In this document: in pieces, positions 28,750 to 34,921 of the stretch
How the letters are laid out: every line of letters begins with the position of its first letter
How positions within the stretch are numbered: position 1 is the first letter of the stretch
Virus record (IMG/VR): IMGVR_UViG_3300037247_000115
Coordinates: 1-34,921 of that record
From: a virus
DNA: 34,921 nucleotides
Direction: 5' to 3' (one strand)
Notes under the pieces: generated by a model
Databases searched by the model: none
Seen by the model: the letters and a program-made list of their open reading frames with translations, nothing else
Told to the model about the DNA's origin: nothing
Program-made: the position numbers and the translations under genes

Positions 28750-29142
28750 TTAGAATGGAAGATCGTCATCAAGGACTGCTTCCTTAGATTCGCTTTGTTG
28801 TGGCTCTTCCTTTGGCTTAGAACTTTGATTGTCTGCCTTAGATCCTGCGAAGTATTGCTCTTCCACTACTACATCAGTTGCGTATCGTCTCTTGCCGTTT
28901 TCATCTTCCCAACTTCTTGTATTAAGTCTACCGACAATTGAAATTTTTGTCCCTTTTGTGAAGTACTTACTTGCAAATTCGGCTTCCTTGCTCCACACAG
29001 TGCAGTTGATGAAGTCTGTCTCATCTTTCTTAAACCTTCTTTTTACTGCTAGTGTATAGGTGCATACTGCTGTGTTATTTGAACTCGTATATTTTAGTTC
29101 AGGGTCACGAGTTAGATTCCCCATTAATACTAACTTATTGAT
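28750..29142 (-). CDS. ssb: Single-stranded DNA-binding protein with apparent ATC start
   Basis: 130 residues from the proposed start. The OB fold follows the bacterial SSB pattern (GNLTRDPEL, then FINCTVW, GRLNTRSWEDENGKRRY, Y-F). The C-terminus is the standard acidic tip DDDLPF that recruits partners. The first ATG (29124) would start at MGNLTRDPEL and miss the first beta strand (NKLVLMGNL), and it has no ribosome site. The frame continues six codons upstream to ATC at 29140-29142, with GGGAGG five bases before it, giving INKLVLMGNLTRDPEL, which matches the usual MNKVVLMGNLTRDPEL. No ATG, GTG or TTG lies in this stretch. Confidence 0.88.
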   Translation of the reverse strand: MNKLVLMGNLTRDPELKYTSSNNTAVCTYTLAVKRRFKKDETDFINCTVWSKEAEFASKYFTKGTKISIVGRLNTRSWEDENGKRRYATDVVVEEQYFAGSKADNQSSKPKEEPQQSESKEAVLDDDLPF

Positions 29143-29336
29143 GGTGTCCTCCCTTCATACATTCTAAGTGTTTCGGGTACAACTTCTACAAATGTATATT
29201 CTCCATATAATTCTTTAACGTGCTTTTCACTCCACTCTAGTATTGTGTGTTCTTCTGTTAATTCGTGGTACACGTAATTACCATATATCCATTTACCGTT
29301 ATCAGCCCTTAATGCTTTAAACAAATATTTATTCAT
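29130..29336 (-). CDS. Truncated YopX-like protein
   Basis: 68 residues. KALRADNGKWIYGNYVYH (8-25) and VEVVPETLRMYEG (50-62) match segments of the YopX family (a full-size relative is encoded at 33076-33543, with VIPETVGQFTG), but the protein ends where that family continues for about 60 more residues with the barrel-like domain. AAAGGAG precedes ATG 29336. Could be functional as a minimal form or a decay product. Confidence 0.65.
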   Translation of the reverse strand: MNKYLFKALRADNGKWIYGNYVYHELTEEHTILEWSEKHVKELYGEYTFVEVVPETLRMYEGRTPSIS

Positions 29337-29338
29337 GC

Positions 29339-29593
29339 CTACTCTCCTTTAATCCTTAGATTTTTAATCCCATATTTTTCTTCTAACTCTGTTATTGTCA
29401 TTACAGTTTCTTTCTCTATTTTATGGAAAATTGATTTGTATAATTCTAAATGTGATTTTTTTGTAATCCCCCAAGTGCGGTCGATGCGGTAAAAAAATAT
29501 ATTACCAGACTCTAGTTTATATGTGCCAAGATTATGAGTATATGTTTCGCCTTCTTCCATTTCCCAATATCTTGTTAGTCTGTTTTCTTTCAT
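29339..29593 (-). CDS. Unknown 84-residue protein
   Basis: Small, with a beta-like middle (TYKLESGNIFFYRIDRTW) and a basic end. ATAGGAGGAAAGC before ATG 29593. Ends two bases before the next start. No motif recognised. Confidence 0.6.
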   Translation of the reverse strand: MKENRLTRYWEMEEGETYTHNLGTYKLESGNIFFYRIDRTWGITKKSHLELYKSIFHKIEKETVMTITELEEKYGIKNLRIKGE

Positions 29594-29602
29594 GCTTTCC
29601 TC

Positions 29603-30121
29603 CTATTTCCAGTTCTCTTTTAAAGAACTCAATTCACTAGGTGACATTGTCTCTATGCCTAGTTCCTTTGCTTCGGATACTATTTCGTCTATTAGTTTAG
29701 ACATTTCTTTTGAATCGTATGTGCTAGATCCGTAATAACATTGTAACCTTACACAATCGTCTAACTTTGAACTTTGCTCTATGCAGAAGAACCCTAGTCC
29801 CTTTCCCGACCAACATTCCTTGAACCGCTTAACTGCTTTCTCTTGTACTGCTATTGGCTCAAATACACCAACTCTTAGCAATGTCCTTTGATATACTAAG
29901 TCTTTTGTTGAGCCTATTACTTTAGCAATCTTGTCTGCCAAGACCCATAAATAAGAATTGCTATCAAGGCTACGCTTCTTTCTAAGCACCTTAATTTCCA
30001 CTTGAACCTGTTTGCCTTTTAGCTTTTCTAATTGCTTCTGAATGTTTGGGCGGTCTTTGAAAGGTACAAGAAGCATGTTAGTTACCTTAGAGATTTTAAT
30101 GTCTTTAGTTATTAGTTTCAT
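29603..30121 (-). CDS. NinB-like recombination protein
   Basis: 172 residues. The core KKRSLDSNSYLWVLADKIAKVI (48-69) is the hallmark of NinB-type proteins (K-R-S-l-d-x-N-a-y-x-W-x-l), which in lambda-like phages bind single-stranded DNA and assist Red recombination. A zinc-like Cys scatter (104, 113, 123, 128) lies in the second half. It sits in the cluster with ERF, ssb and a HNH nuclease, consistent with recombination. The ATG overlaps the previous stop (ATGA). Confidence 0.78.
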   Translation of the reverse strand: MKLITKDIKISKVTNMLLVPFKDRPNIQKQLEKLKGKQVQVEIKVLRKKRSLDSNSYLWVLADKIAKVIGSTKDLVYQRTLLRVGVFEPIAVQEKAVKRFKECWSGKGLGFFCIEQSSKLDDCVRLQCYYGSSTYDSKEMSKLIDEIVSEAKELGIETMSPSELSSLKENWK

Positions 30122-30402
30122 CTTATTAAGTCGATTCTGTATTTTGCAGCACCTTCCCCATTATCTCTGTCATATAAACGTTCTTCAAACCCATCATCAT
30201 TAGTTAAATCAACTTTCATAACTTTACCTAATAAATAGTCGAAATAAAGAATTATCCTAGTGTCAAAGGCTAATATACCATTAGCTTCATCTATAGTCAT
30301 CTCGTGGTCTTCTAATGCTAAGAAGCTAAGTCCTTGTGCTTTTGACCCATTGTGTAATGTCTTTAATATCTCTGCTTTGTCTAATCCTTTTGTATTAATC
30401 AT
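30118..30402 (-). CDS. Conserved phage early protein of unknown function
   Basis: 94 residues. The sequence MINTKGLDKAEILKTLHNGS (1-20), SFLALEDHEMTIDEA, YFDYLLGKVMKVDL and YDRDNGEGAAK forms a pattern shared by many early-region proteins of Firmicutes phages, still without known role. ATG 30402 follows GAGGAGG five bases before it; an earlier GTG/ATG lies within the preceding gene. Acts with NinB and HNH neighbours in the operon. Confidence 0.72.
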   Translation of the reverse strand: MINTKGLDKAEILKTLHNGSKAQGLSFLALEDHEMTIDEANGILAFDTRIILYFDYLLGKVMKVDLTNDDGFEERLYDRDNGEGAAKYRIDLIR

Positions 30403-30689
30403 AATTCCTCCTCGCAATTCTTTCCAAATACTCTCATGTATTCTTCGCGGCTGTGATTCTCCTCAAACTTCCTTTGTCCCCATAGTGACCACTTGTTTCG
30501 CATCTTCTTATCTGTGTGTGCTAATCTGTGCCAACAATCTTTCAACTCGACAACTAAATCGTATTCGTCTGATAGCTTTCTTCTACCTTGTCCAAATAAA
30601 ACGTGGTGCCATGTTAAATAGCAATACTCACCACTTTCAGCACATGTTCCCCAATGATAGCCACTCCATTTGGCTTTATACTTAGTCAT
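30399..30689 (-). CDS. HNH-type nuclease-like protein
   Basis: 96 residues. CAESG (16-20), TWHHVLFGQGRRKLSDEYDL (26-45), ELKDCWHRLAH (48-58) resemble the Ref/HNHc-like domain: Cys, HH, RR, D and H residues build the metal site. Such nucleases sit beside ERF/RecT genes and cut at recombination intermediates. AGGTGG upstream of ATG 30689, which overlaps the ERF stop by eight bases. Confidence 0.75.
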   Translation of the reverse strand: MTKYKAKWSGYHWGTCAESGEYCYLTWHHVLFGQGRRKLSDEYDLVVELKDCWHRLAHTDKKMRNKWSLWGQRKFEENHSREEYMRVFGKNCEEEL

Positions 30690-31290
30690 TTGGGTTGTTC
30701 CACCTAGTTATAATTTTAGTAGCTTGGATTTTTGTTAATTCGCTCACTTCTTTAACTTTATAATAAGTTAATGCAGCCTTGAGATTATTAGTCAGACTTA
30801 ATTTCTTGATAAGTTTTATTTGCGTTTGACTTATTTCGTTCGGATCAATTTCTTCACCATTACCAGTTTTTGTGGTGCTTTTCTTATCTCCGTCGGTTTT
30901 TGTGTTATACAGCGAGTCTATATCTTTTGTATCATCAATTAGGAATAACCCGTTTAAAGCATACTTTCTAGCATAAGAAGATGTTCCTCCAGTTATTTGA
31001 CTAGCTATTTGACCTTTTAAGCTTAACTCTTCTCTTGCATATGCTGTTGCTATTTCAACTTCATCTTTATAAGTTAATTGAGCATGTGCCTTAATATAGA
31101 ATCTATCTCCCAACATTACCATTTCATCATATAACTTTAATGTTAGACCTTGCTCATTTAGTAATGGTTTCACAGCTGTTAGTATAGCTTCGCAACTTCT
31201 ATAGTTGAACTTAGCAAAGTCATTTCTCAAGTCTTTTGGTGCTTTCAACTGCATTTGTACCTTTAGCAATCTTTCTTGTAGTTCGCTCAT
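30682..31290 (-). CDS. erf: ERF-family single-strand annealing protein
   Basis: 202 residues. The first 130 are the ERF domain: FNYRSCEAILTAVKPLLNEQGLTL (28-51), then AREELSLKGQIASQITGGTSSYARKYALNGLFLIDD (given here as positions about 85-120; G-x-x-x-S-Y-x-x-R-Y-x-l-x-x-l-f-x-i-x-D). The C-terminus (from about 125) is a polar linker and a small helical domain typical of this family. It anneals complementary single strands for recombination and circularisation. GGAGG precedes ATG. Confidence 0.88.
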   Translation of the reverse strand: MSELQERLLKVQMQLKAPKDLRNDFAKFNYRSCEAILTAVKPLLNEQGLTLKLYDEMVMLGDRFYIKAHAQLTYKDEVEIATAYAREELSLKGQIASQITGGTSSYARKYALNGLFLIDDTKDIDSLYNTKTDGDKKSTTKTGNGEEIDPNEISQTQIKLIKKLSLTNNLKAALTYYKVKEVSELTKIQATKIITRWNNPND

Positions 31291-31298
31291 AATTCCTC

Positions 31299-32180
31299 CT
31301 AAATCCTTTTGTATTCGTACTCTGCAAAATCAAGAGTAGCAAATAATTCTTGTACTTGTACTTTCTTCAATGTAACTTCTATGCAGATAGTTACCTTATC
31401 ATCAACCCATTTTTCAAACTGTTCTTGTACTTCCGGTGTAGCTTCATTTACATCTTGGAGATTAACCACTCCGTTTTGTTCCAGTTCAAATGGTTCTTCA
31501 ATCTCTTCAACTTTTTCAGCTTCAATTCTTGCAAGCCTATCTTCTTCTCTAGCTTCTTCTTTTTTGATTGCTCTTTGTCTTTCAGCTTCAATTCTTGCAA
31601 CTCTGTCATTCACTGTGCTTACGCTTTGCGAGAAGTCTAAACAAACTTTATACTCTGCTAATACTTCTATTGAGTGTGCCATTGATGAAATAGCATCAAG
31701 ATTCTTTTGAACTTCTGTGTTAGACCAGCCTATAGCATCTGTCCATTGTTTAGCAGATGTTGAAAGTCCAATTGTAAATTTAATAACATCGTTCCACCTC
31801 AAAAAGTCATGTTTATTATTCTCTTTGAAGTAATCAGTTGCCCGTTGAATCTTTTCTTTTTTTTGAATATCTTCAATTTCATCAATCTTAATTTTTAGAT
31901 CCCCAATAGCAGGCACTAACTTATTGGTTACATTCTCCTTGTAGATTTTCTCAAATTCATCATAAGGAGCCATAACCTCTTTTTTTACTGATATCTTTTT
32001 GGCTTCTAATTCTTTGAGCGTTTTATTCAATTCTGCCCTAGTGCTTTTAACTGATTTTTTTGATTTTTCGGTGCAAGCTAATGAATTCGCTTCTGATACT
32101 TGCTTATCAATCTTTTCTCCTAGAATTTTCAACTGTTCTTTTATAATTGGTAATTGTTCTACTATTATTAATTCTGTCAT
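31299..32180 (-). CDS. DUF1351 protein (recombination cluster)
   Basis: 293 residues, mostly helical with long coiled-coils (25-75, 100-130, and about 195-235, where the ARIEAE segment appears twice). The family DUF1351 is nearly always encoded next to an ERF or RecT annealase and may be its partner; its activity is unknown. The end (ICIEVTLKKVQVQELFATL) is conserved in the family. AAAGGA before ATG 32180. Confidence 0.8.
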   Translation of the reverse strand: MTELIIVEQLPIIKEQLKILGEKIDKQVSEANSLACTEKSKKSVKSTRAELNKTLKELEAKKISVKKEVMAPYDEFEKIYKENVTNKLVPAIGDLKIKIDEIEDIQKKEKIQRATDYFKENNKHDFLRWNDVIKFTIGLSTSAKQWTDAIGWSNTEVQKNLDAISSMAHSIEVLAEYKVCLDFSQSVSTVNDRVARIEAERQRAIKKEEAREEDRLARIEAEKVEEIEEPFELEQNGVVNLQDVNEATPEVQEQFEKWVDDKVTICIEVTLKKVQVQELFATLDFAEYEYKRI

Positions 32181-32184
32181 TTAC

Positions 32185-32370
32185 TTATCCTTTCTTATAT
32201 CTGTCTTTGTGCCATTGTACGCAAGCACTTACTTTGTACCTTGGGAATTTTCCATTTTTCCCAATCCTTATTTCTATCGGCATACCTTCCTCAGTCATTG
32301 CATCTATTCCCACGACTGTCATTTTAAAGAATTTTGCTATTTCTTTTTTAGTTAATAGTTCTTCGTTCAA
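32185..32370 (-). CDS. Small HTH (MerR/excisionase-like) protein, TTG start
   Basis: 61 residues. TKKEIAKFFKMTVVGIDAMTEEGMP (7-31) is a HTH_17-like helix-turn-helix, followed by a wing (GKNGKFPRYKVSACVQW) resembling phage terminase-small-like or excisionase folds. Start is TTG at 32370, with GGGG seven bases upstream and a strong promoter directly before it (32399-32427). It is the first gene of the recombination operon and may regulate that promoter. Confidence 0.74.
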   Translation of the reverse strand: MNEELLTKKEIAKFFKMTVVGIDAMTEEGMPIEIRIGKNGKFPRYKVSACVQWHKDRYKKG

Positions 32371-32398
32371 TTTATTTCCCCTTTCAATATTTTATTAT

Positions 32399-32427
32399 AT
32401 TATATCATAGTTAGTTGTACTATGCAA
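32399..32427 (-). promoter_or_regulatory. Early promoter with embedded operator
   Basis: Minus strand: -35 TTGCAT (32422-32427), 17-base spacer, perfect -10 TATAAT (32399-32404). Its spacer and -35 carry CATAGTACAACTAACTATG (32406-32424), a perfect 6-bp inverted repeat (CATAGT/ACTATG) with a 7-base centre. It matches 14/19 positions of the site in the promoter at 881-909, in the same phase. Confidence 0.83.
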
Positions 32428-32429
32428 TT

Positions 32430-32576
32430 CTAACTCTCCATATATTCATTATATATTGTAGCTACTTCTTCTAATGTCATAGCTTTTAAGTCTTTTAGTG
32501 TCTTTGCTTCTGTTTTAAACAAACTAACGTTACACATAATAGCTTTTATATATGTTTCTTTTAAATATCCTTCCAT
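32430..32576 (-). CDS. Small acidic protein
   Basis: 48 residues, helical, with AKTLKDLKAMTLEEVATIYNEYM (about 23-45). ATG 32576 has AGGAGG five bases before it; a further ATG 39 bases upstream has no site. Unassigned. The last gene before the operator-bearing promoter. Confidence 0.6.
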   Translation of the reverse strand: MEGYLKETYIKAIMCNVSLFKTEAKTLKDLKAMTLEEVATIYNEYMES

Positions 32577-32584
32577 CTTTCCTC

Positions 32585-32722
32585 CTAGTGCGTCCACATG
32601 TAAATTAAAATACATATGAGCGTTGCTACTATTGCTGTATATCCTACTACCATACAGCAGCCTTTGTTAAAGCTTATTTTCTTGCTTGTTCTGAATATGT
32701 TTAATCTATCGTAGTTTTTCAT
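32585..32722 (-). CDS. Single-pass small membrane protein
   Basis: 45 residues (short gene): basic start (MKNYDRLNIFRTSKKI), then a hydrophobic stretch from about 23 to 43 (CMVVGYTAIVATLICILIYMW). ATG 32722 follows AAGGAGG and overlaps the previous stop (ATGA). Unknown; a tiny membrane protein such as a host-interaction factor or antitoxin-like peptide is possible. Confidence 0.62.
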   Translation of the reverse strand: MKNYDRLNIFRTSKKISFNKGCCMVVGYTAIVATLICILIYMWTH

Positions 32723-32880
32723 ATTTCCTCCTTAGACAGTTTTTTATTGGCTTCACAATCAATATTGCTACAAAACACTTCTATTTTTTTCTTATTTAAT
32801 AGTAGATTGTTGCCACAGCAAGGACATTTCCAATCTTTTTCATCTAAATTAGTAATGCACTCTTCAAGTTTATAATCCAT
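32719..32880 (-). CDS. Small zinc-ribbon protein
   Basis: 53 residues (short gene). CPCCGNN (19-25) with CSNIDC (37-42) gives a four-Cys ribbon with a short loop (Cys19, Cys22, Cys37, Cys42), DNA-topoisomerase type. Start ATG 32880 follows AGGAGGAATT. Function unknown. Confidence 0.68.
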   Translation of the reverse strand: MDYKLEECITNLDEKDWKCPCCGNNLLLNKKKIEVFCSNIDCEANKKLSKEEI

Positions 32881-32888
32881 AATTCCTC

Positions 32889-33089
32889 CTAATAATCGTC
32901 AATTGCGACTTCTTTATATCCTAGATTAGCTTTGCAATCTGCTATAAAACATTCTTCCTTACAAAAATCCCCATCATCTGATTGAGAAAATTCATAGTTT
33001 TCATCTATTTCTTCACCGCATAACTCGTAAGTGCATTTTCTAGGTGGTACACTTAGTCTTGGTTCATAATTTGGATCATTCCTTTTCAT
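32889..33089 (-). CDS. Small Cys-rich protein
   Basis: 66 residues with CTYELCGEEID (19-29) and DFCKEECFIADC (41-52): a C-x4-C...C-x3-C-x4-C zinc cluster resembling the sequence start of small zinc-finger domains near YopX genes. Overlaps the next gene upstream by 14 bases. Ribosome site GGAG. Confidence 0.66.
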   Translation of the reverse strand: MKRNDPNYEPRLSVPPRKCTYELCGEEIDENYEFSQSDDGDFCKEECFIADCKANLGYKEVAIDDY

Positions 33090-33543
33090 TGTTTTTCTCC
33101 TCGTGTATAACTTCTATTTCTTCTGAAGGTTCTTCCATAAGTCCGAATGGATATATTTTGCCTTCTCTATTAACAACACACCACTCATGTACATCGAATA
33201 TTACTACTCCAATCACCTCGTTATCAGTTTCGCTGCCGTTAAACCCGAAGTAGTGCATTAGTACTTTTTGCCCCTCGAATATCTTAACTTTATTAATACC
33301 TTCAGTGCCTGTGAATTGCCCTACTGTTTCAGGAATAACCTCGTAAGAAACATATTTATAATATTTGCCGTTTTCTTCCACAGTTGTTTGTATTGCCGTT
33401 CCCCAATAATCTGTCATCATTGTCTTTAATTTTTCTGACCATTTTTCTTTACGTATTTTTATAGGGTTTCCTATCACCCAATCTCCTGCGAATTTATGGT
33501 TGCCATTATATTTGACTTTCCCCCGGAATAACATTTCTCTCAT
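33076..33543 (-). CDS. YopX family protein
   Basis: 155 residues. The family's start (REMLFRGKVKYNG), VIPETVGQFTGTEGIN (about 91-106), KIFEGQKVLMHY and the GVVIFDVHEWCV stretch are clear. YopX proteins are common in Firmicutes phages, encoded among early genes, with a beta-barrel-like second domain; biochemical role unknown. A cut-off relative is at 29130-29336. TTGAGGAG before ATG. Confidence 0.8.
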   Translation of the reverse strand: MREMLFRGKVKYNGNHKFAGDWVIGNPIKIRKEKWSEKLKTMMTDYWGTAIQTTVEENGKYYKYVSYEVIPETVGQFTGTEGINKVKIFEGQKVLMHYFGFNGSETDNEVIGVVIFDVHEWCVVNREGKIYPFGLMEEPSEEIEVIHEEKNNEKE

Positions 33544-33552
33544 AATCTCTCC

Positions 33553-33741
33553 TCAATATTCTTTCCAATCTATAGGGTTATGTTTTGGTTTAGCACCTGA
33601 ACTGTGAAATGTGTGTAGGTTTGCTAGTCTTCTTAAATGGTTTTCAGATGCCTTCTTAGCTTTCTTTTCTTGGTCATACTCACAATTCGTGTGACAGTTT
33701 GGTTCTATGCATCTGTCTGTGCATTTTATACATTTATCCAT
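33553..33741 (-). CDS. Small Cys/His-rich protein
   Basis: 62 residues. CIKCTDRCIEPNCHTNC (4-20) gives five closely spaced Cys, a zinc or metal knot. The rest is basic with several His (HTFHSSGAKPKHNP). ATG 33741 preceded by GAGGAAGAACGAA; a TTG/ATG 21 bases upstream lies in the previous gene. Unassigned. Confidence 0.64.
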   Translation of the reverse strand: MDKCIKCTDRCIEPNCHTNCEYDQEKKAKKASENHLRRLANLHTFHSSGAKPKHNPIDWKEY

Positions 33742-33752
33742 TTCGTTCTTCC

Positions 33753-34025
33753 TCAATAACAAGTTTCTTTAAAAGCGTTTAATGAGAAAATAAGAGTATT
33801 CCAGCTAGGTATATCAAATAATATTTCCCCATCTTTTATATAACCATGAATCCAACCATTCATCTCAAACACTTTGTTTTCAGTTCCTAATACCTCTAAA
33901 TATTTTACATCTATTGCGTTTAGCTTATCTTCTAGGTCTTGCTTTGATAACGTCATGTTTTTAATATCAGTACTCTCGTCTGTATTGTTCCTTACTATCT
34001 TATCTGCTATGTCTTTAATTTTCAT
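33753..34025 (-). CDS. Unknown 90-residue protein
   Basis: Helical basic start (KIKDIADKIVRNN) followed by a beta-like part (YIKDGEILFDIPSW). ATG 34025 overlaps the previous stop (ATGA) with AGGTGAG upstream. No motif recognised. Confidence 0.6.
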   Translation of the reverse strand: MKIKDIADKIVRNNTDESTDIKNMTLSKQDLEDKLNAIDVKYLEVLGTENKVFEMNGWIHGYIKDGEILFDIPSWNTLIFSLNAFKETCY

Positions 34026-34168
34026 AACTCACCTAATACCCATTCTAGCAACTGTGACTTAATGGTTATCTGAACATAATATTGAGTAGCGCCACGTGCA
34101 TCAAGCTCTAAATTTGCTAATTCTTTTAACTTCCTTAGTTGCTCCCTAATTTCTGCTTCTGTTTTCAT
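34022..34168 (-). CDS. Small helical protein
   Basis: 48 residues (short gene), a single charged helix pattern (KTEAEIREQLRKLKELANLE) and a hydrophobic end. ATG 34168 follows GAGGAGG, and the stop overlaps the next start. Unassigned, but the ribosome site and tight overlap make it a real gene. Confidence 0.64.
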   Translation of the reverse strand: MKTEAEIREQLRKLKELANLELDARGATQYYVQITIKSQLLEWVLGEL

Positions 34169-34177
34169 GATTCCTCC

Positions 34178-34405
34178 TCACACTGTTTCGTATGATTTGT
34201 ATTTCGTTCTTACCTCTTGTGGTTTTAACCCTAAATCATTAGTCGATTTACCACATTTTTTACATTTAATCTTTGGTGTCGCTACAGTATGAAAAAATGT
34301 ATCATCGTATCCACTAACTTTTTTCTCAATATGACCACAACTTTCGCACGCATAATTCCCCCAAAAATCTCTTCTGTTTTGACTTGTTTTTCCTATTAAT
34401 CTCAT
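34178..34405 (-). CDS. Small zinc-ribbon protein
   Basis: 75 residues with ACESCGHIE (19-27) and IKCKKCGKS (46-54), a classical zinc ribbon whose knuckles are 26 residues apart. The start overlaps the previous stop (ATGA), with AAAGGAG upstream. Unassigned. Confidence 0.68.
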   Translation of the reverse strand: MRLIGKTSQNRRDFWGNYACESCGHIEKKVSGYDDTFFHTVATPKIKCKKCGKSTNDLGLKPQEVRTKYKSYETV

Positions 34406-34641
34406 TTTAAAAACTCCTTTAATTTATTTTTTACTAATTCTTTTATTTCATCATCTGCCAATTTCGATACAGTATCGACCCACATATGATTCTCGTCCGG
34501 TATGACGATAGCACCTACAAGCGACACGTACGATACTCCAAGCCATACTGGATAGAATAGTCCTAGCATTAATGCGACTACGAAAGAGCCAACACAAAGG
34601 GCGTGAAGCCGTCCAGTACGCATATTTTTAAATGTGTTCAT
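34402..34641 (-). CDS. Two-pass membrane protein of atypical base composition
   Basis: 79 residues. Two hydrophobic segments (about 13-29 and 31-47; VGSFVVALMLGLFYPVWLG, then SYVSLVGAIVI), followed by an acidic linker with DENHMWVDTVS and a Lys-rich helix. GGAGGAAAC before ATG. By my count bases 34501-34620 are about 48% GC, clearly above its surroundings, which suggests recent arrival from another genome. Resembles small phage membrane proteins with a His/Glu/Asp polar pattern after the second segment; no firm family. Confidence 0.65.
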   Translation of the reverse strand: MNTFKNMRTGRLHALCVGSFVVALMLGLFYPVWLGVSYVSLVGAIVIPDENHMWVDTVSKLADDEIKELVKNKLKEFLK

Positions 34642-34886
34642 GTTTCCTCCATATCTCTTAAAACTATTTCTTTTTCATAAGCTAATTTCATCATAGTTCT
34701 AATTATTATTTCTTGTTGTTCTAAAATGCTATTTCTGAATTCAAGGTCACGAGAAGCTAAATTTGAGCTAACTGCACTTTTCACATTTTCTTCAACTTCT
34801 CGCATAAATTTTAAATGGCTCTCGCATTTCAATTCAGATATTGTACTTAATGCTATTTCACATATTCTTATTATTTCGCTGTTCAT
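34638..34886 (-). CDS. Small coiled-coil protein
   Basis: 82 residues, charged helices with heptad spacing (SHLKFMREVEENVKSAVSSN, then ILEQQEIIIRTMMKLA). ATG 34886 follows AGGGAGGAATC; overlaps the previous gene's stop (ATGA). Unassigned. Confidence 0.6.
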   Translation of the reverse strand: MNSEIIRICEIALSTISELKCESHLKFMREVEENVKSAVSSNLASRDLEFRNSILEQQEIIIRTMMKLAYEKEIVLRDMEET

Positions 34887-34921
34887 GATTCCTCCCTTAT
34901 ATCTTCCAACAATGCTTTTAA
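34883..34921 (-). CDS. 3' end of an unknown gene (runs off right edge)
   Basis: The last twelve codons and stop of a frame entering from the right: LKALLEDIREES, stop TGA. Its end overlaps the next ATG as ATGA, the pattern used throughout this genome. Nothing can be said of its function. Confidence 0.5.
   Translation of the reverse strand, partial: LKALLEDIREES

Noticed and set aside
1-34921. CRISPR array, tRNA genes, insertion sequence, integrase or attachment site
   Set aside because: No regularly spaced repeats, no cloverleaf-like sequence noticed, no transposase or recombinase frame; lysogeny genes may lie outside the window.

Overview
The window is one long stretch of a tailed bacteriophage (or prophage) genome. 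Every gene I can support lies on the minus strand, so the biological order runs from the right end to the left end. The DNA is AT-rich. Almost every gene has a strong AGGAGG-type ribosome binding site, and neighbouring genes often overlap by 1-14 bases. The protein families (SPP1-like portal and terminase, DUF4373 replisome organizer, ERF annealase, DUF1351, YopX, LC3-type holin) point to a low-GC Gram-positive host (Bacillota, probably clostridial). I see no integrase, repressor, helicase, primase or polymerase here; they may lie outside the window or be supplied by the host.

Right part, about 34921 to 18635, early region: roughly 45 small genes. The recognisable core is a HTH protein, DUF1351, an ERF single-strand annealing protein, a HNH-type nuclease, a NinB-like protein, a single-stranded DNA-binding protein, a winged-helix protein, a short cytosine-C5 DNA methyltransferase, a small MerR/excisionase-type protein, a DUF4373 replisome organizer and a helicase-loader-like protein. 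Further left come a secreted transglutaminase-like protein, a cut-off ASCH-domain protein, a DUF1064 nuclease-fold protein, a HEXXH metallopeptidase-like protein and many tiny Cys-rich zinc-ribbon proteins. Two good promoters lie here (32399-32427 and 27140-27168).

Middle and left part, 18634 to 971, late region: a terminator backs directly onto a near-consensus promoter (18583-18634). Then follow small terminase, large terminase, portal, minor head protein, scaffold, P22-type coat protein, a zinc-ribbon/HeH protein, four head-tail connection proteins, major tail protein, a tail assembly chaperone pair joined by a -1 frameshift at T8, a tape measure of about 519 residues (a tail of roughly 75-80 nm, siphovirus-like), a tail hub protein, baseplate and fibre proteins, a protein of five 41-residue repeats, and finally two small putative lysis accessory genes, a holin and an M15-type endolysin. 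A UUCG-loop terminator closes the operon at 971-995.

Far left, 970 to 1: a separate small transcription unit with its own promoter (881-909). Its 19-bp operator-like sequence closely resembles the one in the early promoter at 32399-32427, so the two units are probably under the same control. The last gene runs out of the window.

Points most worth a second look: two genes (ssb and a HTH gene) that seem to start at ATC and ATA rather than ATG; the secreted transglutaminase-like protein; the 41-residue-repeat tail-tip protein; the shared operator in two distant promoters; and in-frame 27-base repeats inside the replisome organizer gene that could mark a replication origin.
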